Assembly (NCBI GenBank): GCA_023457035.1
Contig: JAEWNN010000136.1
Coordinates: 1 to 64,000 of the forward strand
Direction of reading: 5' to 3'
Length of the DNA stretch: 64,000 bases
Origin: Verrucomicrobiota bacterium
GTDB taxonomy: Bacteria; Verrucomicrobiota; Verrucomicrobiia; Opitutales; Opitutaceae
Positions 24,372 to 33,009 of the stretch are shown here, in pieces. The number at the start of each line of letters is the position of its first letter. Position 1 is the stretch's first letter. Made by a program: the position numbers and the translations under genes. Under the pieces are notes generated by a model. The model was not told the DNA's origin, made no database searches, and saw only the letters and a program-made list of their open reading frames with translations.

Positions 24372-25988
24372 ATGAAGGCTGGGCGGATCCGGGCGGCCTG
24401 GGTGGCGACTTGCGCGTGGTGGCCGCGGGCGGGGCGCCTGCGGCGCCGCATGGTGGGCCTCGCGTTGGTCGCGGTCTTCGGCGGGCTCATGGTGTCGCTC
24501 TGGCATCCGGTCTATCGTTTCTCCTCCCTGCTCTGGCTCGATGCCGCGCGGGAGGCGGTCATGATGCCCGCGTTGCGCGTGCAGCCGAGCGCCCTCAACG
24601 CCGGCGGCTACGACGGCCAGTTCTACGCCCAGATCGCCTGCGATCCCACGCTGCGCGACCCGGCCCTGGTGCCGGCGATCGACTCGCTGGCGTACCGGGC
24701 GCGGCGGATTGCGTTGCCGGCGACGGCGTGGGCCCTCGCGCTGGGCGATCCGGAACGGGCGGTGCGGGTCTTCCCGTGGTTGAACATCGGATGTTGGATC
24801 GTGCTTGGCGGCGTGCTCTGGCCGCTGTTGCGGGCGGACCGCGGCTGGATCGGTGTGGCCGCGTGGGCCGGCGTGATGTTCTCGGGCGGGATGCTGGCCA
24901 GCGTGCGCTATGCGCTCACCGACCTGCCGGCGTTGCTTCTCCTCGTGTTGGCGGTGCGGGCGGCGGAGCGGCGGCGCGGGGGCGCGATGGCCGGCTGGTG
25001 TGCGGCGAGCGTGCTGACGAAGGAGACGATGCTGGCCGGCGCGTGGGGCCTGCTGCCGGCGTGGCCGTCGCGGGCCAACGGCTGGCTGCGCCGGGCCGCC
25101 TGGCTCGCCGTGGCGACGGTGCCGCTGGTGCTGTGGATGTTCTACATCCGTTGGCGAGTGGGACCGCTCTCGAGCGGACTGGGGAATTTCGCTTGGCCGG
25201 GCACCGGCTTCATCAGGGAGTGGCGGGAGGAGCTGGCGTACCTGTTGAGCTGGCGCGACCCGCGGCTGGGCATCACCTCGACCCTCGCGCTCGTCGCGCT
25301 CACGGCGCAGGCGCTGTTTCTGGTCTGGCACTGGCGGCCGCGCAATCGGTGGTGGCGGGTCGGCGCGGGCTCGCTGCTGTTGATGGCGGTCCTCGGCGGA
25401 GCGGTGTGGGAGGGCGTATTTGGCGCGTCGTTGCGGGTGCTGTTGCCGTTGCTGCTCGTGAGCAACTACCTTGCCGTGCGGCGGCGGCGGGCGGCCGTGT
25501 GGCTGTTGTTGCTCAATCTCTCGGTCCCGGCCGGTCTGGTCACGATGACGCCGCAGCCGGATACCCGGGAGGTGGTGGCCGGCCGCAGCGAGGTCGGGGC
25601 GGTGGTCATCCGTGGGGAGTCGGGCTGCTACGGGTGGGAGGCGGATCGGCAGAGCCGCTGGACGTGGACGCAGCAGGAGGCCGTCCTGGCGGGGCGGTGT
25701 TGGCTGCAGGAGCCGGAAGCCGAGCTCGAGCTGACGATGGAGGTGCGCGCGCTCGACACGCGCGAAATCGTGATCTCCGCGGACGGCGGCGAGCTGTGGC
25801 GCGGGACGGTGAACGAGCGGTGGACGGTCGTGACGGTGCCGCGCCTTCCGGTGCGGGCGGGCGAGTTTCGGCTGCGAATACACTCGGAGTCGCCCGGTGT
25901 GCGCGAGGCGCCCGACGAGGGGTCGCGGCGCCTGTCGGTGTGCCTGCTCAACCCGGAGGTCGTGGTGCGGCGCAGCACGGGCCGGTGA
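24372..25988 (+). CDS. Polytopic membrane protein, glycosyltransferase-C-like
   Basis: This 538-residue protein has about eight to ten transmembrane segments (from VGLALVAVFGGLMVSLW near residue 28 to AAVWLLLLNLSVPAGLV near 385) and then a soluble C-terminal domain of about 150 residues. The first extracytoplasmic loop holds GGYDGQFYAQIACDP, a motif of membrane mannosyl/arabinosyl-type transferases that use polyprenyl-phosphate sugars. The loop ALTDLPALLLLVLAVRAAE also fits. The C-terminal domain looks beta-rich and may bind carbohydrate. An alternative start at 24450 would shorten the basic N-terminus. The enzyme class is inferred; no donor or acceptor can be named. Confidence 0.65.
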   Translation: MKAGRIRAAWVATCAWWPRAGRLRRRMVGLALVAVFGGLMVSLWHPVYRFSSLLWLDAAREAVMMPALRVQPSALNAGGYDGQFYAQIACDPTLRDPALVPAIDSLAYRARRIALPATAWALALGDPERAVRVFPWLNIGCWIVLGGVLWPLLRADRGWIGVAAWAGVMFSGGMLASVRYALTDLPALLLLVLAVRAAERRRGGAMAGWCAASVLTKETMLAGAWGLLPAWPSRANGWLRRAAWLAVATVPLVLWMFYIRWRVGPLSSGLGNFAWPGTGFIREWREELAYLLSWRDPRLGITSTLALVALTAQALFLVWHWRPRNRWWRVGAGSLLLMAVLGGAVWEGVFGASLRVLLPLLLVSNYLAVRRRRAAVWLLLLNLSVPAGLVTMTPQPDTREVVAGRSEVGAVVIRGESGCYGWEADRQSRWTWTQQEAVLAGRCWLQEPEAELELTMEVRALDTREIVISADGGELWRGTVNERWTVVTVPRLPVRAGEFRLRIHSESPGVREAPDEGSRRLSVCLLNPEVVVRRSTGR

Positions 25989-26048
25989 GGCGGGCGGCTG
26001 AATTTCGCATGGATTCCGGGCGTGCGGTCTGAATTAGTCGGGGGACCC

Positions 26049-27149
26049 ATGAAAGTCCCGTTCCTCGACCTCACGCTCCAGCATCAGCCCCTGCGCGACG
26101 AGATTCTCGCCGCGTGGGCCGCCACGCTCGACGGCAATCGTTTCTGCCTCGGCCGCGACGTGGAGGAGTTCGAGAAGGCGTTTGCCGTTGCCTGCGGCGC
26201 GAACGACTCGGTGGGCGTGGACAACGGCACGAGCGCGCTGCACCTCGTCTCGCAGGCGCTCGGGCTCGGGCCGGGCGACGATGTCATCGTGCCGGCGTTC
26301 ACCTTCATCGCCTCGGCGTGGACGGCGACCTACGTGGGCGCGCGGCCGGTTTTCGCGGACGTCGATCCCGCGCACTACTGCGTCACCGCGGACACGATCC
26401 GTGCGGTGCTCACACCGCAGACCAAGGCGATCGTGGTGGTGCACCTCTTCGGTCAGCCGGCGCCGATGGATGCGATCCTCGCCCTCGCGGCCGAGCGTGG
26501 CCTGAAGGTGATCGAGGACTGTGCGCAGGCGCACTTGGCGCAGTACCGCGGCCGACCGGTCGGCCTGCTGGGCGACGCCGGCACGTTCAGCTTCTACCCG
26601 ACGAAGAACCTCGGCGGCTGCGGCGAGGGCGGGGCGGTGATCTCCAAGCACGCCGAGGTGCTGAAGCGCGTGCGCACGTTGCGCGTGCACGGTTCCGACC
26701 GGCGCTACTACCACGATTATGTCGGCGGCAACTTCCGCATGGAGGGCCTGCAGGCCGGCGCGCTCAGCGTGAAGCTCAAGCATCTCGCCCGCTGGACAGC
26801 CCGCCGCCGGCAGATCGCCGCGCGCTATCGTGCCGGGCTGCAGCTCGCCGGGCTGGCGCTGCCACAGGTGCCGGAGTGGGGCGAGGCGGTGTTCCACCAG
26901 TTCACGGTCACCCATCCGCGGCGCGACGCCCTGCGCGAGCATCTGACGAAGGCCGAGATCGGCACCGACCTCATCTATCCGATGCCGTTGCACCTGCAGC
27001 CCTGCTACGCCGCGCTCGGCTACAAGCCCGGCTCGATCCCGCAGGCGGAGCGCATCTGCGCCAACTGCGTGAGCCTGCCGATCTTCCCCGAACTCACCGA
27101 CGCGCAGGTCGACCACGTGATCGCGTCGGTAAACGCCTTCCCGGGATGA
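26049..27149 (+). CDS. DegT/DnrJ/EryC1-family sugar aminotransferase
   Basis: The 366-residue PLP enzyme starts at the ATG at 26049 (MKVPFLDL, the normal family start) after a GGGG-rich ribosome site. Family landmarks are GVDNGTSALHL, VPAFTFIASAWTATYVGARPVFADVD, VHLFGQPAPM, EDCAQAHLA, the PLP Lys186 in SFYPTKNLGGCGEGG, and LRVHGSDRRYYHDYVGGNFRME. Such enzymes transaminate nucleotide-linked keto-sugars for surface polysaccharides. It overlaps trpF by 4 bp (ATGA), an odd pairing that implies co-translation but no shared pathway. Together with the upstream membrane glycosyltransferase and the EPS cluster 4 kb away, a role in cell-surface glycan synthesis is likely. Confidence 0.92.
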   Translation: MKVPFLDLTLQHQPLRDEILAAWAATLDGNRFCLGRDVEEFEKAFAVACGANDSVGVDNGTSALHLVSQALGLGPGDDVIVPAFTFIASAWTATYVGARPVFADVDPAHYCVTADTIRAVLTPQTKAIVVVHLFGQPAPMDAILALAAERGLKVIEDCAQAHLAQYRGRPVGLLGDAGTFSFYPTKNLGGCGEGGAVISKHAEVLKRVRTLRVHGSDRRYYHDYVGGNFRMEGLQAGALSVKLKHLARWTARRRQIAARYRAGLQLAGLALPQVPEWGEAVFHQFTVTHPRRDALREHLTKAEIGTDLIYPMPLHLQPCYAALGYKPGSIPQAERICANCVSLPIFPELTDAQVDHVIASVNAFPG

Positions 27150-27784
27150 TCGGTCCGCTCCGCGTCAAGGTCTGCGGTCTCACCTCGGCGGACGACGCCG
27201 CGGCGGCCGCCGGCATCGGCGCGGATTTCCTCGGTTTCATCCTCTTTCCGAAGTCGCCGCGGTATCTGCCGCTGGAGCGGTACGCGTCGCTGCGGGCGGG
27301 GCTGCCGGCTTTGCCGAAGGTGGCGGTGCTGGTGGCGCCGAGTGAGGCGGAGCTCGCCGCGGCACAGGCCGCCGGGTTCGATTTCTTCCAGGTCCATTTT
27401 CCGGTGACGGACGAGGCGGCGGCCCGACGGGCCCACGCGGCGGTGGGCGCCGCGCGCCTGTGGCTCGCGCCGAAGCTGCCGCCCGAGGTGGAGCTTCCAC
27501 CCGAGTTGCTGCCGCTCGCCGACACATGGCTGCTCGACACCTACCGCGCCGACAGTTTCGGCGGCACCGGGCATACGGGCGACTGGGCGAAGTTTCGCCG
27601 CTATCGGGCGGCGCAGCCGGCGAAGCGCTGGATCCTGGCCGGTGGACTTACGCCGGAGAACGTCGCGGCGGCGGTGGCCGCAACCGGCGCGGGCATGATC
27701 GACGTGAACAGCGGCGTCGAGTCGGCGCCCGGGCGCAAGGATCCCGCGAAACTGGCGGCGCTGCGCGCGGCGCTGGTGGGCTGA
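27146..27784 (+). CDS. trpF: Phosphoribosylanthranilate isomerase
   Basis: TrpF performs the third step of tryptophan synthesis from anthranilate. The 212-residue TIM-barrel shows VKVCGLTSADDA (catalytic Cys), GADFLGFILFPKSPRYL, FFQVHFP in place of the usual QLHG, the catalytic Asp in LLDTY, FGGTGHTGDW and ILAGGLTPENV, ending DVNSGVESAPGRKDPAKL. Its ATG lies inside the stop of the DegT gene. No other trp gene is nearby, so the pathway is scattered in this genome, as in many Verrucomicrobiota. Confidence 0.94.
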   Translation: MIGPLRVKVCGLTSADDAAAAAGIGADFLGFILFPKSPRYLPLERYASLRAGLPALPKVAVLVAPSEAELAAAQAAGFDFFQVHFPVTDEAAARRAHAAVGAARLWLAPKLPPEVELPPELLPLADTWLLDTYRADSFGGTGHTGDWAKFRRYRAAQPAKRWILAGGLTPENVAAAVAATGAGMIDVNSGVESAPGRKDPAKLAALRAALVG

Positions 27785-27842
27785 ACCGGCGGGTGGGAAA
27801 GTTGATTGAAACGCGGCGGAGCAGGCCGCAGCGTTGCCGCTC

Positions 27843-28925
27843 ATGACCATCAACGAACTCGTCCAACGCCATGTCATGTCGCAGCCGGTCTACGAGCCCG
27901 GCAAGCCGATCGAGTACGTCGCCCGTGAGCTCGGGCTCGATCCGGCGACGATCCTGAAACTGGCGTCGAACGAGAACCCGATCGGCTCCTCGCCGAAGGG
28001 GCTGAAGGCGATGCGCGCGGCGTTGAAGGACTCGCAGCTGTATCCCGACGGCGGTTGCGTGCGGCTGCGCGACAAGCTCGCGGCGAAGCTCGGGCTGAAG
28101 CCGGAGCAGATCGCGGTGGGCAACGGCTCGAACGAGCTGCTCGAGCTGCTCGGCCACGCGTTCCTCGGCGCGGGCGACGAGGTCGTCATGGGCAAGCCGG
28201 CGTTCATCGTCTACAAGCTGGTGACGCTGCTCTTCGGCGCGAAGGCGGTCGAGGTGCCGCTGGTCAACCACGTGCACGATCTCAAGGCGATGGCCGCCGC
28301 GATTACGCCGCGCACCAAGCTGGTCTATTTCGCCTGCCCGAACAATCCGACGGGCACGGTCAACCCCGAGGCGGAGATCCTCGAGTTCGTGCGCGCGCTG
28401 CCGGAGCACGTGGTCTTCGTGCTCGACGAGGCGTATGCCGAATACGTCGAGAATCCGCCGGACCTGCGCCCGCTCATCGCCGAGGGCCGCAAGGTGATCT
28501 GCCTGCGGACGTTCTCGAAGATCTACGGGCTGGCCGGCATCCGCGTGGGCTACGGCTACGCGGCGGCGGAGCTCGTGGCGTTGCTCAACCGCGTGCGCCA
28601 GCCCTTCAACGTGAACTCGCTGGCGCAGGAGGCCGCGATCGCGGCGCTCGACGACGAGGCGTTCGTGAAGCGGGCCCGGCGGGTGAACAACGCCGGGCTC
28701 AAGCAGCTCACGAAGGGTTTCCGGAAGCTCGGGCTCGAGGTCGTGCCGAGCGCGGCGAACTTCCTCCTCGTCAAGGTGGGCGACGGCAACGCCGTCTTCC
28801 AGAAGCTGCAACGCGGCGGTGTGATCGTGCGCCCGGTCGGCGGCTACGGCCTGCCCGAGTGGGTGCGTGTGACCGTGGGCACGAAGGTCCAGAACGAGCG
28901 GCTGCTGGCGCTGCTGGCGAGTTGA
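27843..28925 (+). CDS. hisC: Histidinol-phosphate aminotransferase
   Basis: HisC converts imidazole-acetol phosphate to histidinol phosphate and often also handles aromatic keto acids. The 360-residue protein has KLASNENPIGSSP, YPDGG, VGNGSNELLELL, FACPNNPTGT, VLDEAYAEY and the PLP Lys226 in RTFSKIYGLAGIRVGYG. The ATG at 27843 is chosen over a TTG nine bases upstream. It follows trpF by 58 bp and could be co-transcribed. Placement next to trpF may reflect use in aromatic amino acid synthesis, but the standard HisC assignment is safest. Confidence 0.93.
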   Translation: MTINELVQRHVMSQPVYEPGKPIEYVARELGLDPATILKLASNENPIGSSPKGLKAMRAALKDSQLYPDGGCVRLRDKLAAKLGLKPEQIAVGNGSNELLELLGHAFLGAGDEVVMGKPAFIVYKLVTLLFGAKAVEVPLVNHVHDLKAMAAAITPRTKLVYFACPNNPTGTVNPEAEILEFVRALPEHVVFVLDEAYAEYVENPPDLRPLIAEGRKVICLRTFSKIYGLAGIRVGYGYAAAELVALLNRVRQPFNVNSLAQEAAIAALDDEAFVKRARRVNNAGLKQLTKGFRKLGLEVVPSAANFLLVKVGDGNAVFQKLQRGGVIVRPVGGYGLPEWVRVTVGTKVQNERLLALLAS

Positions 28926-28971
28926 ACCGGGCGCGGCGCGGGGGGGCGGCCTTGCGCCGTCCCTCCTGTGC

Positions 28972-30624
28972 TTAAGAACCGGTGACTGGCAGGACGGGGC
29001 TGCGGGCGAGGGCGGCCTGGATCGCGGCGAGCAGCTCCTCGCGACCGGCGACGAACAGGTACCGGTCGCTGGAGAGACGGGTGCGGGCGAGCTGCAGGAC
29101 CGCGGGCGCGGGGCGCCGCATGGCGAGCAACCGGCGGAGGTTGGCGGTGAGCTCGGGCGTGGGGGCGCCCTCGAGGTCGAGCGCGATGAGGCGCGTGAGG
29201 GCGTTCTGGTTGCGCGGATCGGCGGCGACGGCCTGGGCGAGCACCTGACGGGCGGGGCGCTTGGCGCCGGCGGCGACCAGATGGTTGGCGATGGCGGCGA
29301 GCTGTTCGGCGCGGACCTCGGGCTGGGCGAGGAAATGCTGCAGGTAGAGGTCGGCATCCTCGCGCTGGTCGAGGCCGTAGCAGGCCACGGCCTGCAGGCC
29401 GTTGATGAAGCCGAGGGACTTCTGGAACCACTCGGGCCGCGTGCGCCCGAGTTCGTAGAGGTAATCGAGGGCGGCGCGGTGTTCGCCGGCGACGAGGTTC
29501 GCCTCGGCGATCATCAGGCCGACGGCGGCGGTGGGGAGGTTGCGCGCCTGCAGGTGCTGGCGCACCCGCAGGACGAGGGCGGTGTCGCCCTGTCCGGCTC
29601 CGAAGTTGGCGAGGGCCTCGAGCACGGCGGGATCGCCGGGGAAGTCGCGGAAGAACGCGTCGACCTCGCGCTGGTACTGGGCGGTGTCGTGATTCAGTTT
29701 GTACGCGAGGAGGAGGTCGATGCGGGCGGCGGTGCTGCGCGGATTGGCGATCTGGCGCAGGATGGCGTACTTCTCGACGGCGGCGAAGCGGCCGAGTTCG
29801 CGGTTGAAGAGGGCGAGCTGGTTGTAGAAGTCCTCCTCGGCCGGGAAGAGCCGCAGGTAGGACTCGAGCCGGAGCAGGGCCAGATCGTGGTGGCCGCGGT
29901 CCCATTCGATGCGCACGGCGAGCAGCCGGCCGTCCTTGGTGTCGGCGAGGGCGTAGTCGCGCAGGAGGGTTTCCGCCTCGTCGTAGTTGCCGCGATGGAA
30001 GTGGGCGGTGGCGGCGGCGAGGGCGATGAGCTGGTTGCGGTTGTCGGCCAGCGGGGCGGCGGGGAGCAGGTCGGCGGCCAGGCGGCAGATCTGCTCGTCC
30101 TCCTGGTAGCGCAGGAGGAAGGCGAAAAGGGCGCGGACGAACTCGGGGTCGTGCTGGGAGTGGGGGATGCCGTCGAGCAGGGTGCGCCGGGCGAGCTCGA
30201 ACCTCCCGTGGTAGGAAAAGAACTTGGCGAGGGTGATGCGGCCCTCGAGATTGCTCGGGGCGGCGGCCACGCCGACGCGCAGATGGTGGATGGCCTTGAA
30301 CGGCTTCTGGTCGGCCAGTTCCTGCAGGGCCTGCTTGATGTAGAAATTGCCCCGGGCGGTGCGGTAGCCGGCCCAGCGGTTCGGCAGGAGAATGTCGACG
30401 AGCCGGGCCTCGGCGAAGCCGCGGTAGTATTTGATCCAGAGAAACATGCCGCTGCCCATGGCGAACCACGCGGCGACGGCCAAGGTGAGCAGTTGCAGGG
30501 CCAGTCGCCCCCAAGCGATGCGGATCTTCACTCCGGCGGCTTCGCGGTGGGCGGAGATGGGGAACGCCCACCAGGGCTGGCGGGCGGGGGCGGCGGAGAG
30601 GACCTTCGGTTGGCGGGGATCCAT
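28972..30624 (-). CDS. Membrane-anchored TPR protein, unknown
   Basis: A 550-residue protein with a short cytoplasmic N-terminus, one transmembrane segment (LALQLLTLAVAAWFAMGSGMFL, about 42-63) and a large domain of TPR-like helical repeats. Repeats include AIHHLRVGVAAAPSNLEGRITLAKFF, LALLRLESYLRLFPAEEDFYNQL and HRAALDYLYELGRTRPEWF. No enzyme motif is seen. It is divergent from the polysaccharide export cluster, sharing a 118-bp upstream region. TPR membrane proteins often scaffold export or assembly machines, so a link to that cluster is possible but only by position. Confidence 0.72.
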   Translation of the reverse strand: MDPRQPKVLSAAPARQPWWAFPISAHREAAGVKIRIAWGRLALQLLTLAVAAWFAMGSGMFLWIKYYRGFAEARLVDILLPNRWAGYRTARGNFYIKQALQELADQKPFKAIHHLRVGVAAAPSNLEGRITLAKFFSYHGRFELARRTLLDGIPHSQHDPEFVRALFAFLLRYQEDEQICRLAADLLPAAPLADNRNQLIALAAATAHFHRGNYDEAETLLRDYALADTKDGRLLAVRIEWDRGHHDLALLRLESYLRLFPAEEDFYNQLALFNRELGRFAAVEKYAILRQIANPRSTAARIDLLLAYKLNHDTAQYQREVDAFFRDFPGDPAVLEALANFGAGQGDTALVLRVRQHLQARNLPTAAVGLMIAEANLVAGEHRAALDYLYELGRTRPEWFQKSLGFINGLQAVACYGLDQREDADLYLQHFLAQPEVRAEQLAAIANHLVAAGAKRPARQVLAQAVAADPRNQNALTRLIALDLEGAPTPELTANLRRLLAMRRPAPAVLQLARTRLSSDRYLFVAGREELLAAIQAALARSPVLPVTGS

Positions 30625-30742
30625 TGGGTTTGGCGGCGGGGACCGTAGGGATCCGCCGGGCGAACGCTACCAAATTAGGCCTTGCTGCTCTTGGCGCTGT
30701 CTTGTTCCATGGATTCAAACCCAAACCTGCAGCCTGCATCCT

Positions 30743-31192
30743 ATGAACAGTCGTTCCCTCTCCCTGCTCGTCGCCATTCCGCTGGCGGCTTTGATGGTTC
30801 GCGCCGAAGTCAACATCGATGCTCTGGTCGCTCAGGCTGTGGCGGACGCCGACAAGGCGCCGGCGCTCATCGCGAAGACGGCCTCGGACAACCCCGACGT
30901 GGCGGTGAAGCTGGTCGGTGCCGCGGCGACCGCGATGCCGGCCAAGGTCACGGAGATCGCCTGCGAGGTGTGCAAGAGCCTGCCGAAGCTCGCCCCGGAG
31001 ATCGTGCGCACGGTGCTCGATGTCTATCCCGACCGTTCGGCCGAGATCGTCGCGGGCGTGGCCGATTGTGTGCCCGCCGAGGTGCGCGAGGCGCTGGCGG
31101 CATCCCCGGCGGCGTTGGCCGCTCCTGCCGCTGGAGCGCCGCTCCCGCCGCTGCAGCCCCTCGACCCCGACATCGTCAGCCCCTCCAACTGA
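30743..31192 (+). CDS. Small exported alpha-helical protein at the head of the EPS export cluster
   Basis: The 149-residue protein begins with a clear signal peptide (MNSRSLSLLVAIPLAALMVRAE). The mature part is low in aromatic residues and consists of Ala/Val-rich helices with short pseudo-repeats: ALIAKTASDNPDVAVKLVGA, CEVCKSLPKLAPEIVRTVL, YPDRSAEIVAGVADCVPAEV. It carries three Cys. A Pro/Ala-rich tail ends it. It is followed 28 bp later by the beta-barrel gene and precedes all export genes, so it is probably part of the operon. No known family is recognised. Confidence 0.72.
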   Translation: MNSRSLSLLVAIPLAALMVRAEVNIDALVAQAVADADKAPALIAKTASDNPDVAVKLVGAAATAMPAKVTEIACEVCKSLPKLAPEIVRTVLDVYPDRSAEIVAGVADCVPAEVREALAASPAALAAPAAGAPLPPLQPLDPDIVSPSN

Positions 31193-31220
31193 GCCCTTTT
31201 CGTTCTCCAAAGATCCAGCC

Positions 31221-32381
31221 ATGAACTGCAAAACGATCGTCGGGATCGCCGCGTGTGTATTTGTGCCCGCTCTGGCCAGCGCCCAGACCGGAATCGCCTT
31301 GGGCCCGGACCTCTCGCTCCATCTGACTGGAGATGCCCAGGTGCGGTGGGATGACAATGTGCGCCTTGCCGCCGAGGGCGACTCCTCCGACCTGGCTTGG
31401 GTCTTCACTCCCGGTCTTGAGCTGAGCTACTTGGGCGGTCTCTCGAAGGGCACGCTCACGGTCACCGAAGAGATCACCAGCTACGACGACATTGCCCACC
31501 GGATCTACGAGGACGAGTTATTCTCGGCTGTCGGCCGCTACTCCTACGAGGGGGCGCTCACCAAGGTGACTGCGCAGGCCGGTTATCGCGAACTCAACCA
31601 GGGCAGCATGACCATGCGCAATCGCGAGCAGGCGGTCCGCCACACCGTGACCAACGCGAGTGTGGATGGCCTCTGGTCGGCAACCGCGAAGACCCGCATC
31701 GGGGCCGGCTTCGGGTACAACGCGATCGACTACCCGGAATCGGCGTTGGCCGACAGCGTGAACGTCACCGTCCCGCTCGATTTCTACTACGCCGCCACGC
31801 CGAAGGTCGATGTGAGCGTCGGCTACCGGTATCGTGCCACCTATATCTGGGAACGCGGCACCGCGCCGTCGGCCGACTCGAAGGATCACTTCTTCAATGT
31901 GGGCGCGAAGGGCGAGTTCACCCCGAAGCTCAATGGCCAGTTCCGCGTCGGCTACGGCATGCGCAATCCCGAGGTTGGCGAGACCACCGGCCAGCTCGGC
32001 TTCTCCGGCGCGCTGACCTACGTCTATTCCCCGAAGGCCTCCTTCGATCTCACCGTTTCCAACGACTTCAACAACTCCGGTTTGGGCACGTCCCAGAAGG
32101 TCCTCTCCTTCGGCGCTTCGGGCCGGTTCGCGTTCACCCCGCAATGGAGCGCCGGCATGGGGCTCAGCTACGAGATGTCCGACTACGCCGCGGTGCCGGG
32201 CGTCACGCCGAGCGTGCGGCGCGAAGACGAGTTCTTCGTCGGCAACGCCAGCGTCGTCTATGCCCTGGACGAGGTGATCTCGTTCTACGCCATGTATGCC
32301 CACCGGGAGAATTCCTCGAATCGCAGCGGGTTGGGTTTCAACAGCAACATCCTGAGCTTCGGAGCTTCTCTCCGCTACTGA
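31221..32381 (+). CDS. Outer-membrane beta-barrel protein (BBP2-type porin)
   Basis: The 386-residue protein has a signal peptide (IVGIAACVFVPALASAQ). A long run of alternating amphipathic strands follows, for example HLTGDAQVRWDDNVRL, KTRIGAGFGYNAIDY and VDVSVGYRYRATYIWERG. It ends in an aromatic strand LSFGASLRY, the hallmark of outer-membrane barrels. The RWDDNV segment is typical of the BBP2 putative beta-barrel family that accompanies exopolysaccharide export genes. It is separated from the Wza-like gene by a single base, so the two should be translated together. A role as an outer-membrane exit or periplasmic-side guide for the polymer is inferred from context. Confidence 0.82.
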   Translation: MNCKTIVGIAACVFVPALASAQTGIALGPDLSLHLTGDAQVRWDDNVRLAAEGDSSDLAWVFTPGLELSYLGGLSKGTLTVTEEITSYDDIAHRIYEDELFSAVGRYSYEGALTKVTAQAGYRELNQGSMTMRNREQAVRHTVTNASVDGLWSATAKTRIGAGFGYNAIDYPESALADSVNVTVPLDFYYAATPKVDVSVGYRYRATYIWERGTAPSADSKDHFFNVGAKGEFTPKLNGQFRVGYGMRNPEVGETTGQLGFSGALTYVYSPKASFDLTVSNDFNNSGLGTSQKVLSFGASGRFAFTPQWSAGMGLSYEMSDYAAVPGVTPSVRREDEFFVGNASVVYALDEVISFYAMYAHRENSSNRSGLGFNSNILSFGASLRY

Positions 32382-32382
32382 A

Positions 32383-33009
32383 GTGACTGGATTCTCGTCG
32401 GTTCGTCTCCATTCCGGGAGCGGCGCCCTGCGGCGCCTCCCGGGCCTGTTCGGTTTGCTGGTCCTGCTGCTGCCCTTCTGGGTGGCGGCGGCCCCGGTCA
32501 CCTCCAAGGACTACACGCTCGAGCCGGGCGATGTGGTCAGTGTGAAGGTCTTTCAGGAGCCGGACCTGGATCGTGAGTTGCGCGTCTCCCAGGAGGGGGA
32601 CCTCTATCTGCCGCTCATCGGGCGGGTGGAGGCGCGCGGTCGCTCCGTGGCCGAGGTCGAGCGGGTTGTGCGCGAGGCGTACGATCGCGACTATCTCGTC
32701 AACCCGCAGATCAACATCCTCGTCGTCAAGTATCAGGTTTCCACGGTCAACGTTCTCGGGGCGGTGAACTCGCCCCAGGCCGTCGAGTACCCGCCCGAGC
32801 AGCAGCTCACGCTCATCGACGCGGTGTCCCGGGCCGGCGGGTTCAGCCGCCTGGCCGACCGCCGGCGGGTTCGCCTGTCGCGCACCCTGCCCGATGGGCG
32901 GGTGGAAAATCTTGTCATCAACGCCGATGAACTCATGTCCGGAGCCGCCAAGGACCCGCTGGTGCTGCGCCGGGACGATGTCATCTATGTTCCGGAGCGC
33001 GTGTTATGA
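32383..33009 (+). CDS. Polysaccharide export protein, Wza-like (Poly_export plus SLBB)
   Basis: Wza-type proteins form the periplasm/outer-membrane channel for exopolysaccharide. The 208-residue protein starts at a GTG one base after the barrel gene. It has a signal sequence (FGLLVLLLPFWVAAAP), the Poly_export core YTLEPGDVVSVKVFQEPDLDR with EGDLYLPLIGRVEARG, and one SLBB domain (STVNVLGAVNSPQAVEYP, then LIDAVSRAGGFSRLADRRRV). It is short, with one SLBB instead of two, and no lipobox Cys follows the signal. It therefore probably lacks the lipid anchor and outer-membrane helix of classical Wza, and the neighbouring barrel may supply the outer-membrane pore. It overlaps the Wzc gene by 4 bp. 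Confidence 0.92.
   Translation: MTGFSSVRLHSGSGALRRLPGLFGLLVLLLPFWVAAAPVTSKDYTLEPGDVVSVKVFQEPDLDRELRVSQEGDLYLPLIGRVEARGRSVAEVERVVREAYDRDYLVNPQINILVVKYQVSTVNVLGAVNSPQAVEYPPEQQLTLIDAVSRAGGFSRLADRRRVRLSRTLPDGRVENLVINADELMSGAAKDPLVLRRDDVIYVPERVL

Noticed and set aside
22620..25883. Open frame of 1087 codons on the minus strand over serC and the membrane protein
   Set aside because: It is antisense to serC, which is certain, and is Pro/Arg/His-rich without domains.
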